From positions 26,087,636-26,151,635 of the forward strand of contig JACGWO010000002.1 in NCBI GenBank assembly GCA_034509735.1: DNA of 64,000 bases, in the 5' to 3' direction. The stretch comes from Sesamum alatum. Its lineage: Eukaryota; Streptophyta; Magnoliopsida; Lamiales; Pedaliaceae. The position numbers and the translations under genes are program-made. The notes below the pieces were generated by a model. That model was given only the letters and a program-made list of their open reading frames with translations. It did not search any database and was not told the origin of the DNA. Below, piece after piece: positions 1 to 11,162 of this stretch; position 1 is the first letter of the stretch, and the number at the start of each line of letters is the position of its first letter.

Positions 1-805
1 AAACTTGAGAGAAAGTGGAACAACTTTGGAATATGAGAGGTATAGAGTGGTCGAGTTTGTTGAGGAGTTGTTTCTCCTCAAACTGGGCCACTACCTTGTA
101 TAGAGTGGGGGGGTCTCCAACTCTTGTCCAACTAATCTTAGTGGGCTAGGGCTTGGTACAAGTAAGCCTTGGGCTTGGAGTTTTAATTAACTTTAATTAA
201 TTAAATTCCAAGCCTAACATTAATCCTATCGATGTTTGGGCAAGCTAGATAATTAATCTAATTAATTAAATGTGCCCAAAATCCAAAATAAATAGTGTAA
301 TTAATTTGTCTCTTAGGCTTCCAATCAACTAGACCCTCTATTAAATAATCTAATTATTTAAGTTTGATTAATTTAGACTCCTTTAAATTAATCATCTCTT
401 CTAAAATTAATAATTAGTTCTCCAATTCAATTAGTGATTTGTGTGTGACTTTGTGCTGAAATTTGGTTTTGTGTCAATTACACAATTTATTTGCTCTAAA
501 TTAATTACATCATATTTAATTAGTCACTCTTGATTAACTCATTAATTCAAGAGTACTCGTTACCACGGATGTCTGTCTAACAACGGTCCTTGGCACTAGA
601 CAATAGGTAAAAATCATGTAGACCTATAAGCTCATGCTTACCATGCAGATATGGTCCTTCCGTCACAATCTCTCGATCAAAGTCGAGGGCATGAAATTTT
701 CAATCGGCTCCCATCTCGGACTTGATATCTATGTATCTACTCTGATCGTGTTTTCCCTTGTTAAACATAGGAAACCCCTTTACAATTTGATCGACAATTG
801 TGGGT
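1..805 (-). repeat. LTR fragment, type D, reverse orientation
   Basis: This AT-rich stretch resembles the reverse LTR pieces at 22278-22518 and 26884-27110. The block at 357-415 matches about 22287-22345. The core at 555-610 (CTAACAACGGTCC, then GGCACTAGACAATAGG) is the reverse of the core found in every LTR of the window. Similarity stops near 805, where the gypsy-associated sequence begins. It holds no coding potential; the short frames at 634-921 are chance. The left end is outside the window. Confidence 0.5.
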
Positions 806-969
806 TTGAACTTATATGCAGAGGAGATGGCAGGGTAATTATTGCACAAAAGTAGGAAAAAGTGGAAGGTTTTACCGCACGTGCCAACGTACGCATCCTG
901 TGACTGGCGCAAGACCACCAAGTGAGGAGGAGAAAGACGGAGCCCAGTGCTGATGAGACTCTACATCTG

Positions 970-1108
970 CTAGGGTATAAAGACCTACTTTTGGAAGTTA
1001 CTTTCTCACCATCTCCGAGTTTCCTGAGTAAGTATTCTTCCTCTTTTGAGTAAAATTCTCCCTCTTTCTTCTGCAAAAAATTTTCTGAAATAGATTTTTG
1101 CCTTGCAG
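970..1108 (+). promoter_or_regulatory. Putative promoter and 5'-UTR intron of the antisense gypsy ORF
   Basis: A TATAAA box lies at 976-981. About 50 nt downstream there is a plant-type intron: donor GA/GTAAGTATTC at 1028, pyrimidine-rich body, acceptor CCTTGCAG ending at 1108 (81 nt). The first plausible ATG of the extra ORF follows at 1202. The layout suggests that the plus-strand ORF had its own promoter, separate from the LTR. This is inferred from motifs only. Confidence 0.4.
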
Positions 1109-1201
1109 GTTCCCGATTTCTAAGGCTTTTCTCAATAATTCCTTGCTTTCTCCTGCTTGTGTCTAGGTATGTTTCCCTGCCCCTTATGTTTTTTGGTAGT
1201 C

Positions 1202-2208
1202 ATGTCTACGGGTAGTATAGATAGGGATGCAATTGAGGACGTGTTGATTGACTTGATAGAACCTTTCGGGGATAAAGGTGACAAGAATCCCAATAGCCTC
1301 CGATTCTGCCTCCCACCATGGGGGTGAGAGTGAGGACGAAGGGAACAGGAAGTAGACGGAGGATCTCCTGAATGCGACGGGGGCTGATGCCTTTTGCATA
1401 TATAGGTCTAGGTTGATGGAGCAGGATCTGCTGGGGGTTCGGAATAAGTATGGTATACCTGGTGATCATGTGATCCAGGCCCCTACTCCTGCGGCTCACC
1501 CCAATTTCCCTCCTGCTGGCTTTCTGTGTTAGAAGCAGGCCTTCGATTTCCTATCCCCCATTTTTCCCTGAACCAGCTGGTTCTGAAGTCCTTTAGCTTG
1601 TCATCTAGCTTTTACATTCTGGTGAAAAACCTAGGCGAGACTTCTTCTGCAGCCCAATTCCACTCCTTTTTCATGCTTAAGAGAGCGGGTCCAGGCCTGT
1701 TTTATTTCACCTCCCAAGGGGAAGCTTGGTTTCTGTCCACCGAGTCCTCAGTGAAGGAGTGGAAACGAGATTATTTGTTTACCTCTTCTCCTCAGCCCTG
1801 GTGGTTCCCTAGGTGTGGGTTGTGAACCCCCCTGATCAATTAAAATGTTCTACTCGCAACCAACCTGCTACCTTTCAGGCCTTGCTAGAACGCTTGAATG
1901 TTTCTCCTTTCGATCCCTCGCAAGATAGTACACCCTGCTATTCTTCTCTAGTTTGGCTTGAGGCCTAAGGTGGCAAGCATGGATCCTGCTGCTGGTATAT
2001 GCTCTTGCAGCCTATTTTATTATTTCCTTGCTGCAAGGAAATGATTAGAAAATGTTTATTCATATATTTGCTTGCGTGTACCTGCTGTGTGTAGGAAGGA
2101 TGTTTCAAAAGCTGTTGCAAGACAAGGCGGAGGCGACCCCTGGTGCTGGCTTCTCTGCACGGCAAACCCTGATCAAGAGTCCCACTTCCACCCCTACAAG
2201 CTCATCTT
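1202..2208 (+). pseudogene. Antisense extra ORF of the gypsy element, 5' part
   Basis: From ATG 1202 a 41-codon frame rich in Asp, Ile and Leu runs to TGA 1325-1327. Related coding sequence continues in other frames, with the clearest stretch at 1526-1825: aromatic and hydrophobic residues, a FYFTSQGEAW-like segment, then KEWKRDYLF. It resembles the plant-transposon-type protein often carried by Tat elements, recognised by overall look rather than alignment. Several frameshifts and stops are present. The Ser/Thr/Pro-rich stretch ending at 2208 continues at 4243 on the far side of solo LTR E. Function of this protein family is unknown. Confidence 0.5.
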
Positions 2209-2213
2209 CTACT

Positions 2214-4237
2214 TGAAACGTGTGGATCAGCTCGGGAGAGGCACGACGGAAGCATGGGATGTCAGAAATAAAAAACACAAAACGTAAAGAACAAACAGAA
2301 TTAAAGCATACATCAAATCATGCATAACGGATCAAGGGGTGCGCCCTTAATTCTCCCGGGCGTTCGGTGTATCTCATGTTCAAGAAAGTACACAACGTGG
2401 AGGCTATAGAATTTAGAGAATAAGAAACGTAAATAGGAAACGTTACCCTCGTAGTCTTCTTCGTTCGCCTACACGCATTGTTCCCCGTTTTGCCACCAAG
2501 ATCTCAATGTAGAGACCCTCTAAATCATCCACATTCTTCACGGGATAGGAACAAACTCTCATGCTAGCAAGAAGTTGTTTAGGGGAGTAGAGACATCGAT
2601 ACAACGCTCTTGATAAATACTATTGACGTCTCTAATGTTCTACCTTGAATGAATCAAGAAGAACAAAGGAAAATCCTGGAGTGAGTAAAGAGGGTGGACG
2701 AGAGAGAGAGAGATGTGAGATGGCAAAGTGTAGAGATTAGTGTGTGAAGTGTGTGTGTTTGAGTATTTACCAGGAATTATTATTCCTAATCCTACTCAAC
2801 CTCTTCCAAAGGGACACATCCTAATCAACTAGGGATTTGACCTAGTTAAATCTTAGTTGACTTAGGATTTGACCTAGTCAAACCTCATGCTAGGATGAAT
2901 CCTAGCCCTCCCTCTCAAAACCTCTAGATCAAATCTCGTTCATCCATCCTTGATGGGCTTTACGGAATAGGCCTATTTAAATCGATTTAAATAGTCCAAA
3001 GGCCAAATGGACTTTATATTAAATCCTACTTAATATTCCAAGCCCACTAATTAATTCACCCTTTTAATCTAATTAAAAGGAAAGCCCATGCTTATTAAAT
3101 CCTTAAATCCAATTTATGAACTCAAGCCTGATTAATCCAATTAATCCATGAAGGCCTAAATCTCCAAAAAGTATAATTTAATCGTATTAAATTAAACCTT
3201 CTCCCGGAATTATTTTCAAATTAATTCCTTTCACATCTGGTGAAGGGGGTGTGACTCTTTAGGTTCACCCTCAACTAGACTTGGACCTACCAAAGTTGTA
3301 TGTCACCATGGGTGGCCATCTAGCAACGGTCCATGGCACTAGAGACTAGGTGAATATGTGGCGTGAACATTTAGGCTCCGAGTTACATACAGATACGGTC
3401 CTACTGTCGCCTGTCTCCCGGCCATAGTCTAGGGCATGGAATAGGATATCGGTTCCCATCCTTGGGCATATATGGTTCAAACTTGAGATAGGTTTAACTC
3501 TATGGTTGAGGTAGGAAATCATTTCCCACTCAATCAAGTGCTATGGCCATAGACATTGAGAGTCTAAACCATCTCAGAGCGCATAGGAGATCTCGTTGTT
3601 ATAATCTTTGATAGGGGACAAATTTTATCTTGGAATACACCGTCCTCTCGACATACTTCGATTGCACTAAACAAGGCTTATGATGACCATATATTACAAC
3701 ATAATCACCTCTCGCCAAATCCAAGATACGACCTTCGTATGTGAGCGACTGTCATGATTCCTCAAGTCCGAGGACTAATCTCGTACTATCGAAACTGGGA
3801 ATACAAGTCATACCGACCAAGCCCGTGTGGCTCCCATATGATGATTCCCGCAAGTCACCTCAGTCAGCCAACACCCTTGTTAACTAACCCACTAATATTG
3901 CATAGACGTCCAACGTTTGTCACCGATGAAACACGGTACTCATTTAATGAATGCAATCCTTAGTGCAAGTTGGAGTGTTTCAGACCTATCTATAGAAGTT
4001 GGTTCCATGACTGCCAACCTATGTGCAGTCCAACTTCTTGGATTCATATGTCCGGTCTGTGGGCATTTGTTGTGACATCCAAAACATGTTCAGTGCTAGC
4101 AGGAAGCACAACAAACTCATCGTTGCCAATGATGAATCCTTACTACATTCATCAACGTAATATTACTTCGTACAAAGATTGGTGAATAGTTCTCAGAACA
4201 GCCAACGATATTGACTTTCTGGTCACCTATTCTAACA
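2214..4237 (-). mobile_element. Solo LTR E, copia-type, reverse orientation
   Basis: The 2024-bp repeat starts TGAAACGTGTGG and ends CACCTATTCTAACA, the reverse of the TG...CA ends of the other LTRs. It is flanked by the 5-bp duplication CTACT (2209-2213 and 4238-4242), so it is a genuine insertion reduced to one LTR. The shared core (ACCATGGGTGGCCATCTAGC) lies around 3307-3330. The U5 hairpin is at 2332-2350. It interrupts the gypsy antisense ORF. Short frames inside it are not genes. Confidence 0.88.
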
Positions 4238-4242
4238 CTACT

Positions 4243-5275
4243 GGGGATCCCAAAGGCAAGTGCCCTGCTGACCACATCCCGACTCCTACCAAGAAGGCTA
4301 ATGGTCAGCCAAGTCCCCTGGCACCTCCTACTCCTCGCTTTGCTACACGAGCGGGAACTCACAGCCCTGCTGAAGAGAGGGCGGTAATAGGAAGACTCTC
4401 TCCTGACTGGACCCTACAGGAGGACTAGTCCCTATTCCTGGAAGAGGGGGAGCCTAGTCGGGCTAGTGAATTTCTAAAGGAGATCAGGCCACCCCAGTAT
4501 AAAACGTATACGGACAACCTGCCTCGAGCCCAAGCCCTGGGCCTATTTGCTGCTCACCTTAGCAGGTTAAGTCCCTGTATCAAGCATGTTAGTGCATAGT
4601 TTAATGGACAAAAAATGATGTAACCTAATTGTTTTTGTGTCCAGGCATGAGTGTGGGGGGGGGGGGGGGGAGTGGGGAAGGGGCAGCTTGTTCAGCTCGT
4701 TGGAGTAGGGAGATCCTTTGTTCGAGGGCTCCCTAAAAATGGTGGAAAAGCAAGAGGAAACTATCCGTAGGCTGACGGAGGCCATTAAGAAGATGGATGA
4801 TACGCAGTGGGAGGATGTTGTCAGCCTGCGCCATCTGAGGGAGGAGGTCACTGCCCAGTACATCCACTGGGAACAGGCGGTCTTGCAGGCCGAGAAGGAA
4901 AGGAAGGAGTTGATCCATCAATACCCCGAAATTGAGGAAGGTCGAGATATGCTGGAGGGTATTTGGCAGAGTCGCTTGGCTGGGTATACCAAAACTCCAG
5001 AGTTTCAGAGCCTACTGGTCAATAAACTATTATCATGTATTCTAGACCTGTGTTAAGCAGTTTGCTGCAGCTGGTTATTCCTCTTGCCAGTGCTGATGGC
5101 TCCTTCCTGGACCAAAAATGTAAGCCTGGCCACAGCCCCAGACTTGGATGATGATGGAACTGCTCTGGTGCCAAAGGTCCCTCTTATTGAGGATGACCTA
5201 TGTCTCTGGACCTCATTGGGCAACTGGCAGAGGATGCAACCCCTTGAGATCGGAGCCTCCTGCTACAGCTGGTGA
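4243..5275 (+). pseudogene. Antisense extra ORF of the gypsy element, 3' part with coiled coil
   Basis: The reading begins with a Pro/Ser/Thr-rich segment ending in an in-frame stop near 4428. After a possible intron with acceptor GTGTCCAG near 4643 and a 16-G run, an open frame at 4718-5056 encodes 112 residues. Its first half is charged and heptad-like (VEKQEETIRRLTEAIKKMD, then LREEVTAQYIHWEQAVLQAE), a likely coiled coil. Further weak coding runs to about 5275. This is the C-terminal part of the ORF that starts at 1202. It is broken, and its function is unknown. Confidence 0.5.
4655..4670 (+). repeat. Run of 16 G
   Basis: A pure G homopolymer, followed by AGTGGGGAAGGGG, lies between two blocks of the antisense ORF. 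It could fold as a G-quadruplex on the plus strand. Its exact length may be affected by sequencing or assembly. Confidence 0.8.
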
Positions 5276-6183
5276 AGGAAGTGTGCCTCCCCCTACTGTA
5301 AATGAATCTATTCCCCTTTCTGCGAAAAGAACAATTTAAACTTTTTCTGCTTAATATTTTGTACCTTCTGCGTGAGGTTTGCAAGTGCCTTGGTGTGGGC
5401 TTTGGAAATATTTTTTTTTCTTTTAATTACTGGCACTTTGATGCCAGGGATTCTGCTTCTCCCCGTCATTGCTTTTATGAATATTTTAGCTTTCCTGTGG
5501 AAGTTGTTTGCTAATTTTGAATGTGCTGATTGCTATGTTTCTGCTTTCCTACATGTTAGTATAGAAGTTTGCTGGGAATGTCCGAACTTATTAGTTGGTA
5601 TGGGTTTAGCATGCCCAGAACAAAGTGTTCACCTGCAAATAAGTACTGAAAGAAGGGGGCTTTTCGAGCCTTATGGTAAAAATGAACTCATTCGTACTTT
5701 TTGTTGCAAGCAGAGGGACACAAACCAAGTTGTCTGGAAAAGATGTTTTACACGAGGAATGCATGTAGGTGGGTTAGCTGTTAGGAGGTTTCTAGCTTAA
5801 GTAGTAAAAAATCTATTGCAACAAGGTAGCAGGCCTGAATGTTGGTCAATTGCCTTTTGTGTATAATCCCCCTACTGATGGAGCAAGTGGATCAGTAGCC
5901 TCCTATCATCAGCAAGGTATGTGTTGGTTTGGCTTGGTGGCCTTTTATTGCTAGCATTATCCAGCAGGAGCAGAATAAGACCCGCTGCAGTGAGCCGTAA
6001 GTAAGTGCTAGAAAATAGCAAATAGGGGGATAATTCGAGCAATAAGTAGGCATATGTATGCTATTATGTGAGAGATATCTTAGAAATGATAAGTATGCCT
6101 TATGAGGGCAAGTTATTAGGAATTCAGTCTGGAAAGTGAGCAAGGATGTGCCCTTTCAGGGGTAACTTATTAGGGCTTTTGCA
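5276..6183. other. Gypsy spacer with no recognised gene
   Basis: This lies between the extra ORF and the minisatellite. A plus-strand frame at 5372-5800 (142 codons) begins with a very hydrophobic segment (about residues 8-45) that could be a membrane span. It has no recognised domain, and its composition fits a 3'-UTR of the antisense gene. I see nothing else here. Confidence 0.35.
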
Positions 6184-6365
6184 GCCAGTAGAAGTGCGCC
6201 AACATCGCAGCATATCAAGGCTCGAAGCCAGTAGGAGTGCGCCAACAAGGCGGCTTATCAGGGCTCGAAGCCACTAAGAGTGCACTAGTAGGGCGGCTTA
6301 TCAGGGTTAGAAGCCAGTAATAGGGTGCCAGCAGGGCGGCTTATCAGGGCTCGAAGGCAGTAACA
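6184..6365. repeat. 43-bp tandem repeat, about 4.2 copies
   Basis: Units begin with a GCCAGTA-like heptamer at 6184, 6227, 6270, 6313 and 6356, exactly 43 bp apart. Each contains a GTGCGCCAACA-like and a CGGCTTATCAGGGCTCGAA-like stretch, with a few substitutions per copy. It sits between the integrase end and the antisense ORF of the gypsy element. Tandem subrepeats in the 3' region are typical of Tat-lineage elements and can seed satellites. The units are contiguous with no spacers, so this is not a CRISPR array. Confidence 0.85.
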
Positions 6366-6478
6366 GGATTAACCTGTTGATAAAGTAGAGCAGAGCAAAG
6401 GAGCAGAAACTGATCTTTTATTCGAGCGGTAAGTGCTAGTTAGGCAGGTGGTAAAGTAATGAGAATAAAGCAGGGTGT

Positions 6479-7461
6479 TTAGGAGTAAAACTTCCTGAGG
6501 TTGTATGGATTCCAAGGTTGGGAAAGCTTTTTGCCATCTACATCTTGCAGTCCGTAGGCTTCGAATTTGACAATCAAACTCACTTTGTAAGGGGCCTCGC
6601 AGTTGGGAACCAATTTCCCTACTGGTTTTAAGCCATTGACTCGTCTCAACACGAGATCTCCCACCTGGAACTCTCTCCTCTTTACCCTTCTGTTGTAGGC
6701 ATTGGCTACTTTCTATTTGTATCTTTCCATTGGAGTTCGAGCATCCTCTCTGATTTCGTCAATGAGGTCCAAGTTGGTACGCAGCAGGGCATCGTTGGCT
6801 CTCCTAATCGTAGTGCTGTATTCTGAAGGATTCCAGTCCTTCTTCAGCGGGGATTACGGCCTCTAAGCCGTACACCAAGTTGAAAGGAGACTCTCCTCTA
6901 GTGGATCTAGTAGTGGTACTGTAAGACCATAACACGCTGGGCAGGTCATCTACCCACTGCCCTCCTGTATGGTTTTGATACCTTGCACTAGGATCCTGTT
7001 TGTAACTTCCAGCTGCCCGTTAGCTTGGGTAGGCTACTAAAGTGAAGCGTTGTTGGATGCCCAAGTCGGCATACCAGTCTTGAAAGGGCTTTGAAGGGCT
7101 CCGCTGGCACATGGATTAGTGGGGGCGTGCTTCTGGCACTGCTCACACCTCTTAACCTAGTTGATTGCATTTTTCTTGAGAGTGGACCAGAAGTATGCAA
7201 CTCTTAAAGCTTTCCCTACGAGGGCCATGCCACCTATATGCGATCCGCAGGACCCTTCATGATATTCCTGGAGCACGGTTCTGCCCTCCCTCGCCGACAG
7301 GCATCGGAGTTAGGGCTGAGAGAAAATGTGCTTGTAGAGGATTCCACCTAGTAAGGTAAATCTAGCTGCCTGGCTTCTCAAGCGGGCTGTTTCCTTTTCA
7401 TCAGCAGGAAGGATCCCTTCCTACAGGTAATCAAGGAGGGGTTTCCTCAAATCTGCGTTAA
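6479..7461 (-). pseudogene. Gypsy integrase remnant
   Basis: On the minus strand the order is a zinc-finger-like part (HEGSCGSH near 7250, CEQCQKH near 7140), a jump that appears to delete the middle of the catalytic core, then core-end sequence (PKLTGSWKLQTGS for the usual P-ANGQ-EVTNR) near 7000 and the C-terminal domain GDLVLRRVNGLKPVGKLVP at 6479-6664. Frames are broken several times. The missing middle should hold the first catalytic Asp. The 7461 end abuts the TTTTC target site of copia element 3; RNaseH continues beyond 19039. Confidence 0.7.
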
Positions 7462-7466
7462 TTTTC

Positions 7467-9442
7467 TGTTAGAATAGGTGACCATATAGCCAATCTTGGT
7501 AGGCGAATTGTAACCTATGTCTGAACAATTTCGAGGATTTGATAAATTATTAATGAATAAGAAGTGAAATTCATTTGGCATTTACTTTGTTTGTGTTCAC
7601 TTTATCTGCTTTATATTTCTGTTCACTATGCAAACAAAGCCCACGGACTGAAAACACATTTCGGGGACTGGGACTACGCTTGGAGGTAGGTCCATAAAAT
7701 CAGTCGTGCCGAATCAGTCCGGAAATCTCCAAGTCAAGGAATCTCGAAAATGGGTACCGAGATTCCCCTTGAGACTTGCACTAAGCATCTGTTGTTGTAT
7801 TTCATCGACGGGTGACGAAGGTCGTCTAAGCAGTGTTAGTGGGTTGGCCTGCTAGGGTGCAGCTGACTTAGGTGACTCGCAGGAACCGTCTTACGGAGGA
7901 CCATGAGTAGGGTCGATTAGGTATGACGTGTGTTCCCGGTTCCAATAGTACAAGTCAAGTCCTTTGACTTGAGGAACTGCTGAGTTTACCTGTATATCAG
8001 GGCTATATCTTAGATATGATGTGAGATTGCCAAGAAGCACTTGAGTAGTCATAAGCCATGTCTAGTGCAGCTCCGGTGTACAGAGTGACAGTAGTTTCCA
8101 AGAAAGGATCTGTCTCCTGTCAAAAGGTATTGACAGTTGAGTCTCATAACTGCTCTGAGTCTTGTCCCTAAAATCTGTGGCCACAGTAACTGAACAAAAG
8201 GGAAGGTTTCCCTTGCGGCGTTTAGTAAAGGACAGACCGACACTGAGGTCCAAAATGGGTAACTGCATTTTTCCGTGCCCTAGACCCTAAGTGGTGAGAC
8301 CGTAGACGGAAGGACAAATATACTGTTAGAGCCTAAATATTCATCCCCGTATATTCACCTAGTCTCTAGTGCTATGGACCGTTGCTAGATGGCCCCCATG
8401 GTAACGAGCGGATTCTAGGAATCCAACCAAGTCTAGCTGAAGGTGAACCTAAAGAGTCACACACAATCCACACACATTAAAGTATTTAATTTGGAATTAA
8501 ATATTTGGAAAAGTGGAGCGATTAAATTGGATTTAATCGGGTCCTTAATTTTCTTGGAAAGAATTAATTCCTTTTATTAGATAAAAGGGACTTATCTAAT
8601 AAATTAAACTTATTAGAAAACTAATTTAATGGGCTTAGAATAAATATTTATATTTAATATATTTATTTATTGCCCTTGGAATATTTAAATAGGTTTTAAA
8701 TATTCCAGTAAATTAAATTAATGGTTGAGATTAAAAGGAGAGATGGATGGCTAGGATTTATTTGACTAGGACTTTGAGTAGGTCAAAATCCTAGTCAAAT
8801 TAGTGTTCTAAAGAGTTGGAGTTTGAAGAGGAATGAATTCTTCCTCTATATATACTCCTAGCCCTTCACTTGTGGAGAGATGATGATTCTCAAAACACAC
8901 ACACACACACGCTTGAGTTCTCTCTCTCTCATCTCGGTCGCGCCTCTTTCTCTCTCCAAGAAAATAATTTCTCTTGTTCTTTTGTTCTTCAACAATTGAA
9001 CAAAGGAGGATTAATCTCGTTCAACTAGTAACGTGTGATTGATCCGTCCTCTCCAAAATACTTGTTCGTTCGATAGCACAAAGTTTAAGATACATGGGCG
9101 GATTACGTGTCACGAATTAGAGGGTCTCCCATACGAGATCTTGGAGCAAATCGGGGAACAACGCGAGTACCGGTTAGAAGAGGAAAATGACGAATCGGTA
9201 GGTTTTTGTTTACGTTTTTCGCCTTCTTTATTTTACAAATCCCATGGCCTCCATGATTGCTATACATGTGTTTATAATTCATGAAATACACCGAACACCT
9301 GGGAATTTCAAGGGCACACCCCTTGAACGTGTTTTATTTTTAATACGTATTATGCATGTTTAAATTTTATAATTTAAATTATACCGCGCTTCCGCGTTCG
9401 TGCTATTCCCGGGATGATCCACACGCCTACCCAAGGCTTTCA
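7467..9442 (+). repeat. 5' LTR of copia element 3 (A1)
   Basis: The 1976-bp LTR starts TGTTAGAATAGGTGACC and ends AAGGCTTTCA, directly before the PBS. The shared core is at about 8331-8460. TTGACT/AGTCAA W-box-like motifs lie at 8760-8800. A TATA box (TCTATATATACTC) is at 8845-8857, followed by CA and CT repeats, so R likely starts near 8880. The U5 hairpin TCAAGGG-CACAC-CCCTTGA is at 9308-9326. It has no coding capacity. Confidence 0.9.
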
Positions 9443-9443
9443 G

Positions 9444-9461
9444 TGGTATCAGAGCCCAGTT
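9444..9461 (+). other. Primer binding site, tRNA-iMet
   Basis: TGGTATCAGAGCCCAG lies one base after the LTR end. TGGTATCAGAGC is the standard plant copia primer site, complementary to the 3' end of initiator tRNA-Met. The same site follows the LTRs ending at 14617, 30529 and 61178. Confidence 0.92.
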
Positions 9462-9656
9462 CGGTGTATAAGCCTAGGGTTTTGTGTGCGTTTTAAGCAT
9501 GAAAACGTGTTTGGCATGTTTTTTAATTATTTCTTGACATTTTTATCGTAAAAGCATGTCGTTTTCTTGCTTTTGATTTTGTATGATTTTGGTGTTGTTG
9601 GTATTTTTTGTTTTTCTTGGGAAACGGGATCAAAAATCGAACAAAATGGAAAAGAC

Positions 9657-10143
9657 GCAGCACGCGGCCAGCCGGTGGCTGACCGCGCGCGCTGTGTGCT
9701 TAGGCGAGGCGGGCGCACAGGCAGGGAAGCCTGCGCACAGCCGATTGCGCCAGGCGCGCATGGCGCGCGTAGTTCAGGCCAGCCGGACGCGCGGCCGGGC
9801 GACAAGCACAGGCGAGTGGCTGGGCGTGCGCGCATGCGGGCAGGGAAGCCCGCGCGTGCGCGCTAGGCCAGCACGCTGGGGTGTCTGCGCACCCGGCAGG
9901 CGCGCCGGATGCGCGCGCGCGTGCACGGGGCAGCGCCGCGCGCACGCAGACGATAGTGTCTGCGCGCGCGCGCCTGCACAGGGCATGCGGCCGGCAGGCT
10001 GGCGCGCGCGGGCAGAAGTGCCTGCGCGCGCGGCAACCTGCCAGCGTGCGGCCGTGCGCACTGCTGCCGGCAACCTGCGTGCGCGCGCCCGTCAGGCATG
10101 TCCTGCGCGCCGGCTGACTACTGCCGTGGCGGCAGCCGGTTGA
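9657..10143 (+). repeat. G/C-only hairpin array in the copia leader (element 3)
   Basis: An abrupt island of nearly pure G and C with long CGCG runs sits inside AT-rich leader, about 200 nt after the PBS. It contains repeated stem-loops: 9713-9738 (loop AGGGAA), about 9821-9860 (GCGGGC/GCCCGC, loop AGGGAA), 9939-9970 (GCAGAC/GTCTGC, loop GATAGT) and 10002-10031 (GCGGGCA/TGCCTGC, loop GAAG). Long open frames on both strands here exist only because A/T-containing stop codons are absent; they are not genes. Confidence 0.85.
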
Positions 10144-10839
10144 CGTCGTCGTTTTTCTCGTTATTTTTTAATTTTTTTAATTTTTTGGAATTACTCTGAA
10201 AAAAATTCGTTTTGTTTAAATTTTGCATATTTTCTAAGAACATTATTTTGGGAGGTTGAGTTTATTAGATTTGGAATCCCGGGGATAACTTACCTACAAA
10301 TAATGAGGAAGGGTCTTCCTAAACGAGAAAAATAATTGCCAACGGTTGCACCATATTTTTCATACGTAGCGCATTTATTTATCATGGATTGATGTGATTG
10401 GTAATCATGGAGTATTAGCATGTGTTTATGTGATTGGATCATATGATTATGTGCGTTGAATGGAAATGGATGATCGCGAGCCCTAGACTGAATGTATGGT
10501 TTTAATTTTATGTTGGACCTGTGTGCCTCTTTATGCTTTCTCCTTCTCCCCTTCTAGTTGCCTTGGAATAATAAGGCATTCTTTCTCCCTCCTTATGTAC
10601 TCCCTCCGGGTTTTCGCTGGGGTTTCTTTTTCATATGTAATGAGAGTAGAATAGGAGTGAGGATTTATTTTTATATATATGATGGAGAAGAAGGAAGGTC
10701 CACATGGAGAGCCCAGAATGGAGGATCCGAGGCGTTTCCATGAAGATATGAAAGAGAAAAGAGACCAAGGCCCATCAGAATGATGATTGGGTTACTATTA
10801 ATGTAATAGTGTAGGACCAACCCTAGATTGACCATAGAT

Positions 10840-10857
10840 CCACTGCGGGCTCAGTGG
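10840..10857 (+). other. Leader hairpin CCACTG-CGGGCT-CAGTGG
   Basis: A perfect 6-bp stem with a six-base loop, followed by GTCGCATAGG. The identical hairpin occurs at 31973-31990 and 62765-62782, and a near copy in reverse at 50633-50650. It is conserved in all four leaders. It may be an RNA structure; its role is unknown. Confidence 0.6.
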
Positions 10858-11162
10858 GTCGCATAGGATTCGGGCTCGTGATCATCCAACAGGAGCGTGC
10901 TAGGCTTTTAATTTTGCATGTGGCTGTTTATGATGGAATGAATGGTTTTTTATTTATCATATAACTGCTATGGGATGCAATTTATTTATTTACACATTGT
11001 GGATGAATGTGTTTATGTTTACATATGAGATCTCGGTCATTTACAACTCTCATATTGGTTAGACCAATGTCTAAATATTAGACCCTAGACAAAATGGACA
11101 TGGACTCTAGGAGTTTGTCCATGCCTTCCAATCCATGGAATAATGAGGAAGCTAATTTAGGT

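Noticed and set aside
5372..5800. 142-codon membrane-protein-like gene
   Set aside because: Only a hydrophobic start supports it; there is no domain, and it lies in the trailing region of a decayed element.
6184..6365. CRISPR-like repeat array
   Set aside because: Units are contiguous at 43 bp with no unique spacers, and the DNA is a plant gypsy element.
8049..8268. Recurring 60-90 codon minus-strand frames in A-type LTRs (also 13240-13506, 17615-17809, 29138-29392, 37415-37669)
   Set aside because: They are in U3, antisense, with variable ends and no start conservation; LTR homology explains them.
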